This document shows positions 47,753 to 60,612 of a DNA stretch of 64,000 nt, in pieces (the stretch's first letter is position 1; the number at the start of each line of letters is the position of its first letter). A program made the position numbers and the translations under genes. The notes under the pieces were generated by a model that saw nothing but the letters and a program-made list of their open reading frames with translations, made no database searches and had not been told where the DNA came from. This DNA is from Hirsutella rhossiliensis (Eukaryota; Ascomycota; Sordariomycetes; Hypocreales; Ophiocordycipitaceae). The stretch is from the NCBI RefSeq assembly GCF_020360975.1, contig NW_025408670.1:6448001-6512000 (forward strand), given 5' to 3'.

Positions 47753-49274
47753 TTATACCCCTACTTAGCTTTTAAAGAAGCGTGCCTTTAAATAATACTT
47801 AATACCGCGCTTAAAAGGATAGAATCCTTACGCGGACTATATACGCTTAGTCGCGGAAAAAACGTTAGTAAATAATATATAATACCTTCTTAAGCGAGCT
47901 TCTTAAATAAACTATATTATTAGTAAGGGCCGCGCCCTAGGAGTCGGGCTTTAGTACTTATAGCTAAGGAGTAAAGGTATATAGAACGGCGTATAGCTAG
48001 CTTTAGTAAGCTTATAGTATCCCGCCCCCCTATATCGGTATACGGTAGTAGCTCTTAGTACCGTAATATAAAGGATAGTACTTTAGTATATAAAGCTCCG
48101 CTCCCTCTTATATAGGGCTATATAAGCACTCCCTTTTACTATAGTTATATTATATTAGCGGCCTTCCTATATCTTAGCCGCCCTTTTAGTTACTATAGGT
48201 ATATATCCTATCTATATAGTAGCTTCTACTATATATAAGGGAATACCGATAAAGCTTATAAAGGCGTTACTAAGATTACTTATTATTAGAGTTACTATCG
48301 TTAAACCTAACCTCCTTTTTATCTTAGCGCGTATGCCCCTCTACTACTTAGAGTATGTTTACCCGTGCCTCTTAGCGCGGGTACTTTAAAAACTAATAGG
48401 ATTTACTACTATAGCCTATATAGTAACCCTCTTACCGCTACCTCTTTCTATCCTTACTTTTTAAGGCGGAGATAAAGATATTTATAGTATTACTAGCGTT
48501 ATCTTCTTTTTATACTATAAAAGAAGATAAAAAAAGAAACTTATTACTATTAAGCTTATAAAGAAGGTAAATAAGATTAGTATATATATTTAGTAGTATA
48601 GACCTTTTACTTAAATAGATATACTAATTTATATTTAAGCTTATAATAAGGTAGTTATACTTTACTATATTAGGCTAGCTATATATATCTACTTAATAAA
48701 GCACCTCTTTAAACTATATAAGGTAGGCTAGAATAGCTTTACTTTGCTTTTAATAAAGCGTTATAAGCTCCTAGCCTATTAACTTAGCTATATTAGGTTC
48801 GCTATAATTAGTATAGAGCTTTATAAGGAGGTTAGCTAGTCTATTTATACTAGTACGCGTAAATAGTAAGAGATGCTTTTATAGGTATAGGGATAAGCTC
48901 GCGTAAAGATAGTTAAATTAAGTATAGATATCCTTTATTATAGCGCTATTAATATAAAGCTTTACTTTTATATAAAGTAGCTATAGCTTAAGCTATATAA
49001 AGGAGCTATTAAACTTACTAAGGTATAGTAGTACCGCTCTTAGTTATATAGAGCCCTACTATTATAAGAGGCTTTTAATTGCCTAGGCGAACTAAGTATT
49101 ATATTTACTTTAATTTTATAATTATAAGAGTATAGATATTTTACGTATATATATACTAGCGCGGGCGGTTTAACTAGACTAGGTAATTAAACGTTAGCTT
49201 TAAAGGCAGCTAAAAAAAAATAGCTATTTTATATATAGGGATATAAAGAAGGTAAAATAAAAGGTAAATTATAC

Positions 49275-49451
49275 TATTATAGAGTAAGTAAAAGTATAGG
49301 CTTAAGTATAGTTTATTAAAAGAAGGTTAATAATCTATAAAAAGGAAAAGGAAGAGAAGTATAAGCTTAGCTTATATAGGTATAAAGGCCGCTTATATAT
49401 AGACTTAGCCTAGACCTTAGTCTAGGCCTATATAAGGTAAAAGCCCTTATA
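49275..49451 (-). repeat. Z right LTR (177 bp)
   Basis: Second copy of the Z LTR, of equal length, differing mainly at RIP-type positions and a few purine-tract bases. Confidence 0.8.
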
Positions 49452-50579
49452 GTTAAGGCTTTTACTAGGGCTTTTACTAGAGCCTTAGCTAGGGCCTTAG
49501 CTAGGGCCTTAGGCGCTTTTTTTATAGTAACCTTAGCCTATAAGCTCGCTTTAAGGTTTCCTTAAGTAGCTTTAAGCTACTAAGTAGCCTTAAGCTAGTA
49601 TAAGGGCTATTATAGGAGCTATTAGCGGTCTAAGGTCCTTATAGCTACCTTCTTAAGCCCTTTTATAAGGGTCTTATAAAAGGGTTTAATTTTTTAGGCT
49701 TCCTTAAAGGCCTAGAGGGCCTATTAAAAGAATCCCTAGGCTTAGTCCTTAGGAAAAAGGTACTAGGGCTAGGGCTAGATCTACTATAAGTATTAAAGTA
49801 TAGGTTAGATAAGTATAGGGCTAATAAGGCTATTAAGGGTAGCTTTCTTTTACCCCTTTACTTACTTTAAGGCTTAGTTAGGCTAGAAGTAGATAGCTTA
49901 AAGCAGGGCTAGGCTAGGCCTAAAGAGGCTAGTCTTTAGTATAGGCTAGGTATTATCTTTTATTTTAATATCCTTTAAGTCTTAGTCTTAGGTCCTAGGC
50001 CTTTCTTTTAAGGTCCTTAAAAAGCATTAGCTTTTTAAAGTTTTTCTAAGTAAGCCTTAGCCTCTAAGGTACTTATTTCGACCCTTAAGTTAAGAGGGGG
50101 GGGGGGTTAAAGTTAAAAGGGCCTTCCTTAGGTCTAGGCCGGGGTCCTAAGTTAGGTCTAAGCTAGGTCCTATTAGTAGGGGGTATATACCCTTAGTTAG
50201 CGAGGGTAGGGAAGAGTTTTCTACCTATATAAAAGAGAACCTTACTTAATTCGTAATCTTTAATAGTATATTATATACCTACTAGTAGCTATATAAGGCT
50301 ATACTTAAGGGGGCGTAGTACGCTATTTATAGTAGTTTTAGGCGTATACTTTTTTTATATTTTAGGCTTAGTTTTAAAAAGTTAGCTAAGAAGACGTCCT
50401 ATTAAAGTAGTTTTTAAAAATTAGTATCTTAGGTTAGAAAGCCTCTAAAAAAGAGTTTAATAAGTAAGATTATACCCTTTATAAATATTAGCCTATTAAA
50501 GGGATAAGACCCTTAGCGCTTCCTATCTACCCCCCCCCCCCCTAAGTATACTTAAAGGCTTTAGAAAAGCCTAGATTAT
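49452..50579. other. AT-rich degraded repeat with long G and C runs
   Basis: No gene recognised. It contains tandem GGGCCTTAGCTA-like words (about 49470-49515), an 11-base G run at 50096-50106 and a 13-base C run at 50530-50542. It may be upstream pol sequence of copia element W but shows no diagnostic motif. Confidence 0.35.
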
Positions 50580-50599
50580 TTAATTAAGTATCCCTTTTA

Positions 50600-51317
50600 A
50601 TTATAATTAATTTAAACGTTTATTTTTCCCCTTTAAAAGTAAAGGCCGCCTATTATATAACTTTAATAAAGATAAAGAGGTATAAAGTAAAGAAATCTCT
50701 AAGACTTATATTAATAACCTAAGATCCTTAGAGTTATATTTAAGACCGATAATTAAATAATCGCGTAGTTAACTACTCTATTAATCCTTAGCTATATACT
50801 ATATATACTTTAAGTATATACCCTCGTCCCTATTAAAGTATATAAGTGCCTAGCTTACTTTTATTATATAAGAGACTATTATATTTACTTTATAGCGATA
50901 AACTTAATAAGGCGGCTATAAGATATATTTAACTCCTTATACGCTAATAACTTAGAAACTAAGAAGTCCTTATAAGGATATATATTCCTATTTCTTAATA
51001 GGCTAATTAACTAAAAAGCTATTAAGTAGGCTACTATAATAACGTCTTTTATAAAAGCTAAATTATTAGTACTCTTATAAATAGCTAAGGAATAGGTAGT
51101 ATTTAGCCGGCTAATTAAGGAGCTTAGTATTAGTATTAAAAGAACTATAGAGCTTTAGTATAATAACCTTTAGACTATTAAGCTTCTAACTAAATTAAGC
51201 GCGAAGCTTAAGATAAACCTTAAGTATATTAACGTTTATAAATACTAGCTTTATTAAGAGGTATAGTAAGATTAAATATAAGTTAGCTAGATTATATTAG
51301 TAAATAACCTAGCTAAT
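50600..51317 (+). pseudogene. W copia RT end and RNase H, RIP-dead
   Basis: In one plus-strand frame, with RIP stops allowed, 50880-51310 reads NLETKKSLQGYIFLFLNRL, KAIKQATIITS, KAKLLVLL, FSRLIKEL, YNNLQTIKLLTKLSAK and LKYINVYKY. These align in order with copia RNase H (ETRRSSQGY, WKATKQ, EAELLAL, DNLQTIRLL, LRHVDIH). The gene is cut at 51317 by A3, and the last about 30 codons lie at 59169-59260. Upstream of about 50880 the match to RT is weak. Confidence 0.7.
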
Positions 51318-51767
51318 TATAACGACCGGTGTTATTCCTAAGGGATAAACCTATCGAGGGGTTTATATTAGCAGATATAATAGGGCGTGGTCTAAGCAAT
51401 AATAAGTATATTACGTTAGTAATAAGTCGGAGGTCGTAGACCGTAGACTATAACTAGGTAATTAGAATTAGAGATAGAATCGTAATAAAGATCTATATTA
51501 AAAGCTAGAGAGCTATCTATCTAAAGGAGTAAAAGTAGGTAGCTATATATACCTATAGAGACTATCCTTAGATTATAGGCCTAGCTATAATCCCTAATAT
51601 TAGGTCGTATAGAGCGTAGTAATCCTATTAATCCTAGATTACTTAGATCTTTACGATCCCCTCGATCCTATATCTATTAGATAGTCGTGCCGACTATTTA
51701 TCCGTTAGACCGTGTTACGTGCTTAACGCGGTCGACCGTTAGCGGCCTAGTAGCCGTGGTCGTAACA
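51318..51767 (-). repeat. A3 3' LTR (450 bp, U3 type 1)
   Basis: It starts TATAACGACCGG and ends GGTCGTAACA, and is closest to the A1 LTRs. Confidence 0.92.
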
Positions 51768-51909
51768 CGATATCTCCCCTCCTTTTAGTCTTATCCGTAA
51801 GACCTACTATAGCTGCCTTAGCCGCCGTATATAAATATACCCTTATCGCGTCGTGCGTAAGTATATCGTTCCTTATTTCTTTATCTTTTCGGGATATACT
51901 GCTAATAGT

Positions 51910-52633
51910 ATATCTAGTCGTATACTAAAAAATCGTTCCCGAAAAGCCTCCGAGTGCGCTACTCTTACCGAATATATCGACTTAAGTAGAGATCCTACTA
52001 ATATACCGTGTACTCGATACTTTAAGGCGAAGAAGATAAATTATCGGATAGCCGAAAATTCTTTGCGCTATAATAATTATATTGCTAGTAGTCGTCCCTA
52101 TTATAATAGTGTTTTAGTAGCCTCTTTTTATAGGTGTCTTCTAATTCTTTCTACGCGTAGTAGCTAACGTATTTCTTTTAGTAACTAAATTATTAGCGGA
52201 GCAGCGTAGGCTGTATTCCGAAGAGGAGGAAGCTAGGGAAGCCTTATTAGAGCTTTAGGCATAGCTTGCGAACCTTTAGTCGTAAATATCTATCGCCGTT
52301 AATCGTTTAGCTTATATCTAGAAGATTCGGAATCGTGCGAAGGAAAAGAGTTCTAAGTTATTTTATCGTAGTATCTAAGAAGTAGATACCGAGGATAGCG
52401 TTTTACCTACGCTCGATGCGTATAAGTATTAGGTGGCAAATAACTTATAATCGTTAAGCGTTCCTAATAAGGCGAATTAGTCCTCGTTTAGTATTAGCGA
52501 GGAGTTTACGGATCTTAGTCCTTTAATCCCTCCTAAACCTTCTAGTAAAATTATTAAAGTAGAGAGCTATAATAGGTTAAGTGCTTAAGTGGTTCCTAGG
52601 TATTCTCTTTTAGTCTATATCCTTTCTATTTAA
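51910..52633 (+). pseudogene. A3 antisense ORF, RIP-dead but long open exon 1
   Basis: The first exon is open from 51853 to 52167, including ISSRILKNRSRKASE, where ISSR corresponds to MSSR of A2 (ATG to ATA at 51910). The cysteine block is degraded to Y. The intron at 52130-52181 keeps CTAAC and TTTTAG, but its donor is ATAGGT in place of GTAGGT. Exon 2 reads KLLAE, RLYSEEEEAREALLEL and SQISIAVNRLA-like helical sequence before a final stop near 52631-52633. Only the arrangement, not the sequence, is well conserved with A2 in exon 1, so the protein diverges faster than pol. Confidence 0.68.
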
Positions 52634-55600
52634 TAAGGTATTCTTATTACTAACCTTATTTTCTTATATCTAGTATTTATTCGGCTTTATATTCTTAATC
52701 GTCGTCGACTTCGATTTTATCTTATAGTTTAGCGTCTTATAGTGCTAGTTCTAATAACGAGATATAAAATATCGGGTATATCTATATTATTATTAGTAGC
52801 GAAAGTTCGTAGTTAACTTTTAAAATAGTTTTCTTAACCTTAAACGGTCTAAGTTTCTTAAAATCTAATTTATTACTTAGTCGTTTTATTTTAATATTTC
52901 GTTATACGAGGTAGACTATATCTCCCTCTTAAAAGATTAGTCCCTATAATCTTTTCCGATTATAATAAGTAGATATTCGTTCTCTAACGAATTAAAGTTC
53001 TTATTATATTTCTTTATATAATTTTCATAGCTAATCTACTTATAGTATCGCTCGTTCCGCTTATAGTCCTTATCGAGTAACCTTAAATGCTTCTAGGTTA
53101 TATCTATAATTAGCGTATACTAGTAAGAGCTTAGTTATTTCTATAACTAAGCTATTATAAGCTAGTTACGCTATTAGTAGCTATTTAACCTAATCGTTTT
53201 ATTTATAGCTAATATAGTATCGTAAATATTATTTAAGCGTTTAGTTAAGTCGTTCTATTTATCTATCTATTTATAGGTAATAAGCTATACTAAGCTTATA
53301 TTTCGTCCCTAATTATACTATAAAAGCTTGCTAAAACTTAGCTATAAATATACTTCCTCTATTAGAGATAATCTTATTCGGTAGTCCGTAATTACTAATA
53401 ATTATTCGTAGGAATATATATACTAGCTCTTCTATATTACTTACTTCTTTATATAGTAAGAAGTATCTATACTTCGTTAGTCTATTAGTAATAACGAATA
53501 TACTATTATACTTAACGTTAGTTATAGGTTCTTTTAATAGTAGTAGCTTTATAATATAGTTAAAAGCTATTAAATCCTATGGTTTTTCTAGTACTAGTAG
53601 CGGTTATAATTCTCTATATAGTTTATATCGTTTAGCTTTACTTCGTACGTAAAGTTTATATTCTTTAATAACTTATCGTACTACTTCTTTAAGCTATAGG
53701 AAGTTATATTATCGTTTAATCCGTTCTATTATTCTTTAGATTCCTTAGTATCTATATATTAGATATTCGTATATATCTTATATAACTTTATCTCGTAACG
53801 CTAGTAGTATCTAGATTTTATTCTTATATATTAGAACTTCCGAATATTCTATATCGTATCCGTTTAGTGCTTTATATTCTTTTATCTATTTTAGGATCTT
53901 TTAGTATATTAAGTCGTCGGGTTATACTTTAAATATTATATTTAGCTATCGTTGCTAGTAGTTCCTATTTTCGTTAATTTCTAGGAGCTATCCTTTCGCT
54001 ATAAGTGCTTCTATATTATAGTTACTTCGTCGACTAAGGGTATTAGCTTAACCGTTTTCTATTCCTTTTCTATAGATTATTTCGTAGTCGAATTCCGATA
54101 AATATTTAGCCTATTAGATCTATCGTCCGTTTAACTATTACGTCGTTATAAAATATAAGATATTCTTATAATCTATATAGACCTTAACTTTATATTTACT
54201 TCTAAGAAGGTAGTATCGAAATTCCTTAAAAGCTTAAATAATAATAAGGAATTCTTTATCGTAGATAGGGTAATTAAGTTCTACGCTATATAGCTTTTTC
54301 GAGTAAAATATAATTAATCGTAGTTTTCCTTTATTATCTTTTTATCCGATTTATGCTCCTAGAGCAAAGTCTAATATATCGGTTTTAAGTTCGATTTATC
54401 GTTTTAGATCAAAGGTAGTTAAGACTAGTTCTTACGTAATCGTAGTTTTAATATATTCGAAAGCTTCGTTAGCTTTATCGTCCTATATAAATCCTTTTTC
54501 CTTCTTCGTTAAGTCGTATAGTAGTACTATAATCTTTCCGAAATCTTTAATAAATCGTTAGTAGTAATTTATAAATCCTAGGAAACTTTATATATCCTTA
54601 ACGTTCTTTAGTATTAGCTATTCTTTAACTAAGTTAATCTTATCTTATTATATATATATCTCTCCTAGTAAGATCGTATGTCTAAGGAAGTCTACTTCCT
54701 ATATATAGAACTTACTTTTCTTTAGTTTAACTAGTAACTTCGTATTCTAAAGTACGCGGAGTACCTTATAGACGTATTCCTTATATTCTTCTAAGGTATC
54801 TAAGAAGATTAGGATATTATCTAGGTATACTACTATAAAGATATCTAAGTATTCGCGTAGGATATTATTAATTATCCGTTAGAAGGTAGCTGGTATATTT
54901 ATAAGTCTAAATAGTATTACTAGATATTCGAATAGTCCGAATTTCGTTTTAAAAGCTATTATCTATTCGTGTCCCTTTTTTATACGTATTAAGTTATAGG
55001 CGCCTTTAAGATCGAGGGCTATAAACTATTTTTTACTATATAATTAATCTCGTAGTTCCGATATAAGCGGTAATAGTATTTAGTCCTTTATTATAATATT
55101 ATTTAAGCGTCTATAGTCGATAACTAGTCGTAGCTTACTGTTTTTCTTTAGAATAAATATAACTAGGTAGCTTGCTTTAGATATTAACGTTTATATATAT
55201 CCCTTTCGTAGATTCTCGTTAAGGTAGTCGCGTAGCGTTTATAGTTGCTTTTCGTTTAAGTTATAGATCTTATAGAAAGTCGGCGTTATTCTATCCTTAA
55301 GATAAATTTCGTGGTCCTATTAGCTATATTTAGGTAACCCTATCTTAAGTTCTTCCTTAAAGAGTTTATTATATTTCCGGTATTCTTAAGGGATATTCTT
55401 TATTCTATCTTATAGGCTTTATTCTTTCTTTTAAGAGCTAGTTTCTCTTAACTCGAGCTCTTTATTAATTTGTTTAAGGTCTTTCCTTAGAGTAGCAATA
55501 ACTCTTTAGATCTTTATATTATATCCTTTATTCTATTTATATCGGATGCTAGGTTATATAGCTGTATTAGTTAGTACGTAGGTCTTATTAATCGATTTTA

Positions 55601-58600
55601 TTATATCTACTAGTTCGGTTACTATTTTCGTTTATATTGCTAAAGCCTATAATAATTTACTTAAACGGTTATCCCTTTTATCCTATTTAGTAGCTAAATT
55701 ATTATAAAATTTTACTTTCTTCTAAATCTACTAGTCCTAGAAACTTACGTCTTCGTTCTAATATAGCTAGCTAGTTTTCTAGTTAATTAGTAGGTTGCTC
55801 TTCTATAGCTATAGAAGCCCTAATATAAGGTCGTGTTCTTTAATATCTATAATATTAAAGTTAACTTATTCGTCGTAGCCCTAGATATTAATATTAAGGT
55901 AATTAATCTCTATATTAATAATTCCGTTATTATAGTTAAAGGCCTTTCCTTCGATATTCGTAAGTTTATATAGATCTATCTTATATCTCTATATAAGTCG
56001 GTAACGATTAACGACTCTAGGTAAACCGTAATTGCCTATCGCGCCGTAGTCTAAAAGTATATATATATAATATCCCGCGATTTAGATATTTAATACTATT
56101 TAATTGCTATAGCTTACCGTTACTATATATAGGGTCCTTAGATCTCATTATATCGTGCTAGTTTATAGCCCTTTTATAGATAGCGTACCTTATTTTTTAC
56201 TTAGTCCTTATTTATTTTATTTAGGTATTCTTCTTCGATTTATTATTAATATCGTTTCTTTATATTTTCATCGCGTAGTATTATATCGGGGCTTAAGAGA
56301 CTAATTTCTTATAGCTAATCGAAGATTTCTTATTTCTTAACGCTATATCGTTTATATTATACTACTTTATAGTTAATTGCGTACTATACTTTATAATTTT
56401 ATTTGTTTTTATACTAAAGGTCGAGTTTTCGTTTAGCGTCTTTTTATTTTTTATATAGTATTTTCGTATTAATTCTTCCTTAGTCGAATATAGCCTATAG
56501 CCTTCGTATATATTACTAATAATCTTTTAGTATACCGTTATATCGTTTATACTATACTTATGCTTTTTCGTATTTATAAACTCTATAGTTTAGGTATATA
56601 TATTCGTTATAATCTTCTTCGTTATATTTAACTCGTTACGTAAGTCTTTAGAAGATTAAGGGTTCGGATATCTTAGAGCGAGTAGCGTTATACTATTCTT
56701 CTATTTTAGCGTATTTATAGATTTTATATATCTCTAAAAGATATCTCGTTAATAAACCATAATTATCGCGGTATTTAAGTAGCGTGCCGTAATCGGGTTC
56801 TAATAATATAACTTAGTCGTTTAGGTAGCGTTAATCGATTTTCTAGTAGTCTAGTTCTATGCCTAAGTAGGGTTTCGAAAGTACTTATCCCTTAAACCTA
56901 ACCGGGAAGGCGTCGTATCGTGCCTTTATCTAAAAGTATATTATATAATCTAGGTAGACGTATAATATCTATAAAATATACTTATAGTGCTTATAAGTAA
57001 GTAGTATTTATAGATTATCTCTAAATTCTCCTTATAGTTACTATTCTCGTTATAAAGCTATAAAGGTATTAACTACGGCGATAGCTATAGCGTAGTCTCC
57101 TCCGCGTAGTGCCGGTTAATATCGAATTAATATAGCTTATTAGTTTTCCGTAAGAATTTAAGGTATTTATTAAGTTTTAATTTTAAGTATTTCTTCGAAT
57201 TCTTTAGAGTATAGAGCGTGTTCTCTAATTATAGCATTTTCCCTTAGTAGCGAGGGTAGTAGTATAAGTTTATTCTCGTCTTCCGTTTCTCTAGGTATTT
57301 CTTATTCTTTAGAGCTTATATCGTCGATACTTCGTTATTCCTCTTTAGGTTATTATCCGAGTTTCGTAAGCATAAGGGCTACGTCTATATCTTCCTTATT
57401 ATATTATTTATAAACTACCCGTCGTTATTATCGATTTTTATTTTATATATCTTCCTAGAATCGTTTACCGTTCTTCTTAATCTAGTCTTAGGAGACTCCT
57501 TTAAGATAGGGGTATTTTAGTTCTACGAATTTAACTTATTTCTATGTTTTAGGATCCCTTCGTTATATTATTATAAGGGTCTTCTTTAGTAACTTTAGGA
57601 ACTATCTAGTACCGTTCTTATCGCTTAAGTATATTATATATTCGTCGTTATAGTATATAGTCTAACTAAGGAGTTTATACTTTAGTTCCTATCTATTAGT
57701 AGCGTTTAGGTATTTCTTACCTTTTAAGGCTAGTACTTAGTAGGTTTTCTTTTCCTTACGAGGTTATCTATATTCTTTAGAGTAATATCTAAGTTTCCCG
57801 TAGTTAAAATACTTTCCTTTACTTTTCTATATTATATCTAGATCTATCCTACCTAGGTTAGTTATATAGGCGTAGGTAATAGGAGTTTCGCGCTTCTTTT
57901 TATAGTTAGCGCGTCGGTTAAAGTTATTCCTATAGGAAGGGTTCTAATTTCCTCTTCCTTACTTCTTTTCTTAGCATCGCGCGTACTATCTATCGTCGAT
58001 TCGTACTACTATAGTAATATAGTCCGAGAGGTTATTAGGTCGATTTTCCTTATAGAGCTCGTCCTTAACTTTTTCTTTAAGCCTATTATAGAATCGTAAT
58101 ATAAGAGGTTCGTCGTCCTAATTAAGCTTTAAGGTAACTTATCGGAACTTCGTAGTATAATCTAATACTAAGATCCTTTATTAGAGTTCTTAAAGTTTTT
58201 ATTTAGCTTCTTATTCCTCGTCGGTTATTCTAAATACCTTTATAATAGCTTCTTTAAATCCTTAGAAACTAGCAAAGACTTTATCTATCTCGTTATCTCG
58301 TCGCGCTAGTTAGTTATCGAGAAAGTCCCTTATAATAGGTCTAAACTAAGCGAGTGCCGTTCTAGATAAATAATTTCCTACGTAGAGTACCTTTTCGACT
58401 AGGTCTAAGAGTTTTATAGGGTAAAACCGGTAGTAGGCCTTAAGTTAGGTAAGAAAGTCTCGAAGCGTGCTATAAGTACTATCGAATAGTCCTAGCTATT
58501 TTAGTTTAACTACTTCTCCGAGGTCCCTAACTTATCCGTTGCCTCCTTTATTCCTAAGTAACTATACCTTATATTAAAGGGTAATAATCTCGCGCATTAT

Positions 58601-58655
58601 ATCCTAAGGCGATATAGTAGCTCTAGAGTTAGTTAATCTAGCTTACTATATAGGT
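52520..58655 (-). pseudogene. A3 gag-pol with chromodomain, RIP-dead
   Basis: Collinear with A2: gag starts near 58655, zinc knuckle near 57780, retropepsin near 56040, RT core VVYLDNILIF near 54806-54838, RNase H near 54370, integrase about 52930-53560, and chromodomain about 52580-52760. Integrase is full length here, unlike A2. The frame holds many RIP-type stops, so there is no product. Confidence 0.82.
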
Positions 58656-58718
58656 ATATTAATAGTTACGATATTACTTAGAGTAACGCGGTATTATACT
58701 AAATAAGAGCTTTTAACG

Positions 58719-59168
58719 TATAACGACCGGTGTTATTCCTAAGGGATAAACCTATTAAGGGGTTTATATTAGTAGATATAATAGGGCGTAGTCTAAGTAA
58801 TAATAAGTATATTACGTTAGTAATAAGTCGGAGGTCGTAGACCGTAGACTATAACTAGGTAATTAGAATTAGAGATAGAATCGTAATAAAGATCTATATT
58901 AAAAGCTAGAGAGCTATCTATCTAAAGGAGTAAAAGTAGGTGGCTATATATACCTATAGAGACTGTCCTTAGATTATAGGCCTAGCTATAATCCCTAACG
59001 TTAGGTCGTATAGAGCGTAGTAATCCTATTAATCCTAGATTACTTAGATCTTTACGATCCCCTCGATCCTATATCTATTAGATAGTCGTGCCGACTATTT
59101 ATCCGTTAGACCGTATTACGTGCTTAACGCGGTCGACCGTTAGTAGCCTAGTAGCCGTGGTCGTAATA
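58719..59168 (-). repeat. A3 5' LTR (450 bp, U3 type 1)
   Basis: Same length as its partner; followed by CTAAT and then by the resumed W reading frame. Confidence 0.92.
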
Positions 59169-59173
59169 CTAAT

Positions 59174-60612
59174 AGTATAACTAAAGCGCTTATATACTAA
59201 AAGTATTAAAGCTTTATTAAGTAATTAAGGCTAGTAATATAGCCGGAAAATATATTAAGAGATAATATACCTAACTATTATATTAAGGTATAATATCTCC
59301 TTACTATAGTAAACTTAATAATCGCTAGATCTTAATAATAATAGTACTATTATATATACTAAGATTAAGGGATTCTAATAATATAGTTAGATCTTAATTT
59401 AGTTAAGGAACTATAAAGATCTAAGGGTTAAAGGCTAACCTTATTTACTACTAAGAAGTAAAGCTATTACTAAACTACCCTTTAAGTAGTATAATACTAT
59501 AGCGCTTAAACTTATAATAATTATAATAGCTTTGCTAAATTAAAACTAATTAATATAAGGAATATATTATTAAAAAGCCTACCTTTAAGATTACTTTTAT
59601 CTTAAAGAATAATATCGCTAGTAAAGGTACTATAGTACCTAGGCTACTTAAAGGGATGCTTTATTATTTTCGTAAAAAGAGATATAAGAAGTATATAAAA
59701 AATATATAAAGGTAAAATTAAAAGTAAGGGGTCGGATAGGTAGGGTAGAGAGATTTAATTCGTATAGGGGTAGTAATAAAAGTAAGGGAGTAATTCTTAT
59801 ATTACCTTAAGTCTCCTTCTTTCCTTTATTTAACGCCCCTCTTTATACCTGTTTAGTATCTTAATTAATAAAGAAGATCCTACTTAAAGAAGCTACTAAT
59901 ATCCTTTTAACTACTAATCTTTTTACCGGTTTTTCCCCTTCTTTTTAGCCGTTGCCGGCTTATCTATCTTATCTCTCGCTACCTTTATAAGAAGCTATCG
60001 CTACTTCTACTTCCCTTTATACCCCTACCCTCCTTTCTATACCTCTTTTTAGCCCCTTCTTCCTTCTTTTATACTAAGTGTTTTTAGCTTCCTTAGTCCT
60101 TCTTACTAAGGGATATCTCTAAGAACTATAAAATTAAGCTATACTTCGCGATAACTATACCCCTCCTTATAAGGAAGGTTATAAATATAACTTATAACTA
60201 CTAGTTAAACGGTAAGAGTAGGTTATATAACCTTATTAATTATAAGTTTAACTCCCTTTAAAGTAAAAGAGTAGGTTATATAACTACGTACTAAGGGGGG
60301 CGCGGGTAATAAACTTAGAGACCTAAGGGGAGAGGAAATAAAGGGCTTTACCTTATATCCTCTCCCTTAGGTCCTAGCTTTTACCTTTTTATATATACTA
60401 TTCTTTTTACCTAGCCCTATAATAGCTATACCCCTTATAAGAGGGGTTAATAATAATAGCCTTTAACTACTAAGTTAAGTAGTAAGAGTAGGTTATATAA
60501 CCCTAATTAACTAATATATTAACCCTCCTTAAGTAAGAGGGGGCGGCTAGTATAATATACTTATATAGTATAGAGTACTAGCCGCTAAATAAACTTCCTT
60601 TTTATTATATTT
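59174..60612. other. W 3' end and anonymous AT-rich region with short repeats and a hairpin
   Basis: After the W C-terminal codons (to about 59260), no coding sequence is recognised. GAGTAGGTTATATAAC occurs three times (about 60216, 60269 and 60487). An inverted repeat, GACCTAAGGGGAGAGGA with TCCTCTCCCTTAGGTC, spans 60321-60376. It could hold a degraded LTR of W, but no second copy is in the window. Confidence 0.45.
60321..60376. repeat. Hairpin (16-17 bp arms, one bulge)
   Basis: Left arm GACCTAAGGGGAGAGGA and right arm TCCTCTCCCTTAGGTC are reverse complements apart from one extra G, with a loop of about 22 bases. It survives within otherwise RIP-mutated DNA. Confidence 0.7.

Larger units (their letters stand above)
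47576..49451 (-). mobile_element. Z: 1.9 kb non-autonomous LTR element with X-like termini
   Basis: Direct repeats of 177 bp at 47576-47752 and 49275-49451 begin TATTATAGAGTAAGTAAA and end CCCTTATA. The flanks GTTAG (47571-47575) and GTTAA (49452-49456) match at 4 of 5 bases, fitting a decayed target duplication. The 1.5 kb interior has no gag or pol motif in any frame. The first 12 bases of the LTR match the X LTRs, as do the end TTATA and the adjacent interior bases (GTATA at one end, a purine-rich GGGGTAT at the other). It is probably a TRIM/LARD-like element moved by X proteins; the last step is inference. Confidence 0.75.
51318..59168 (-). mobile_element. A3: full-length family A chromovirus nested in W
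   Basis: LTRs of 450 bp at 51318-51767 and 58719-59168, with target duplication CTAAT at 51313-51317 and 59169-59173. The structure matches A1: gag-pol on the minus strand, antisense ORF on the plus strand, U3 type 1 LTRs, and the integrase segment missing from A2 is present. The left LTR keeps its unmutated CGTAACA end while the right one has CGTAATA. Confidence 0.94.
50580..59260 (+). mobile_element. W: plus-strand Ty1/copia fragment split by A3
   Basis: Plus-strand copia RT/RNase H sequence occupies 50580-51317 and resumes at 59169 after A3. The target duplication CTAAT is at 51313-51317 and 59169-59173. Across the break the frame reads LANY/N followed by SITKALIYxKYxSFIKQLRLV, the expected copia ending (ADGLTKAL). 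The 5' part and LTRs are not recognised. Confidence 0.7.
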
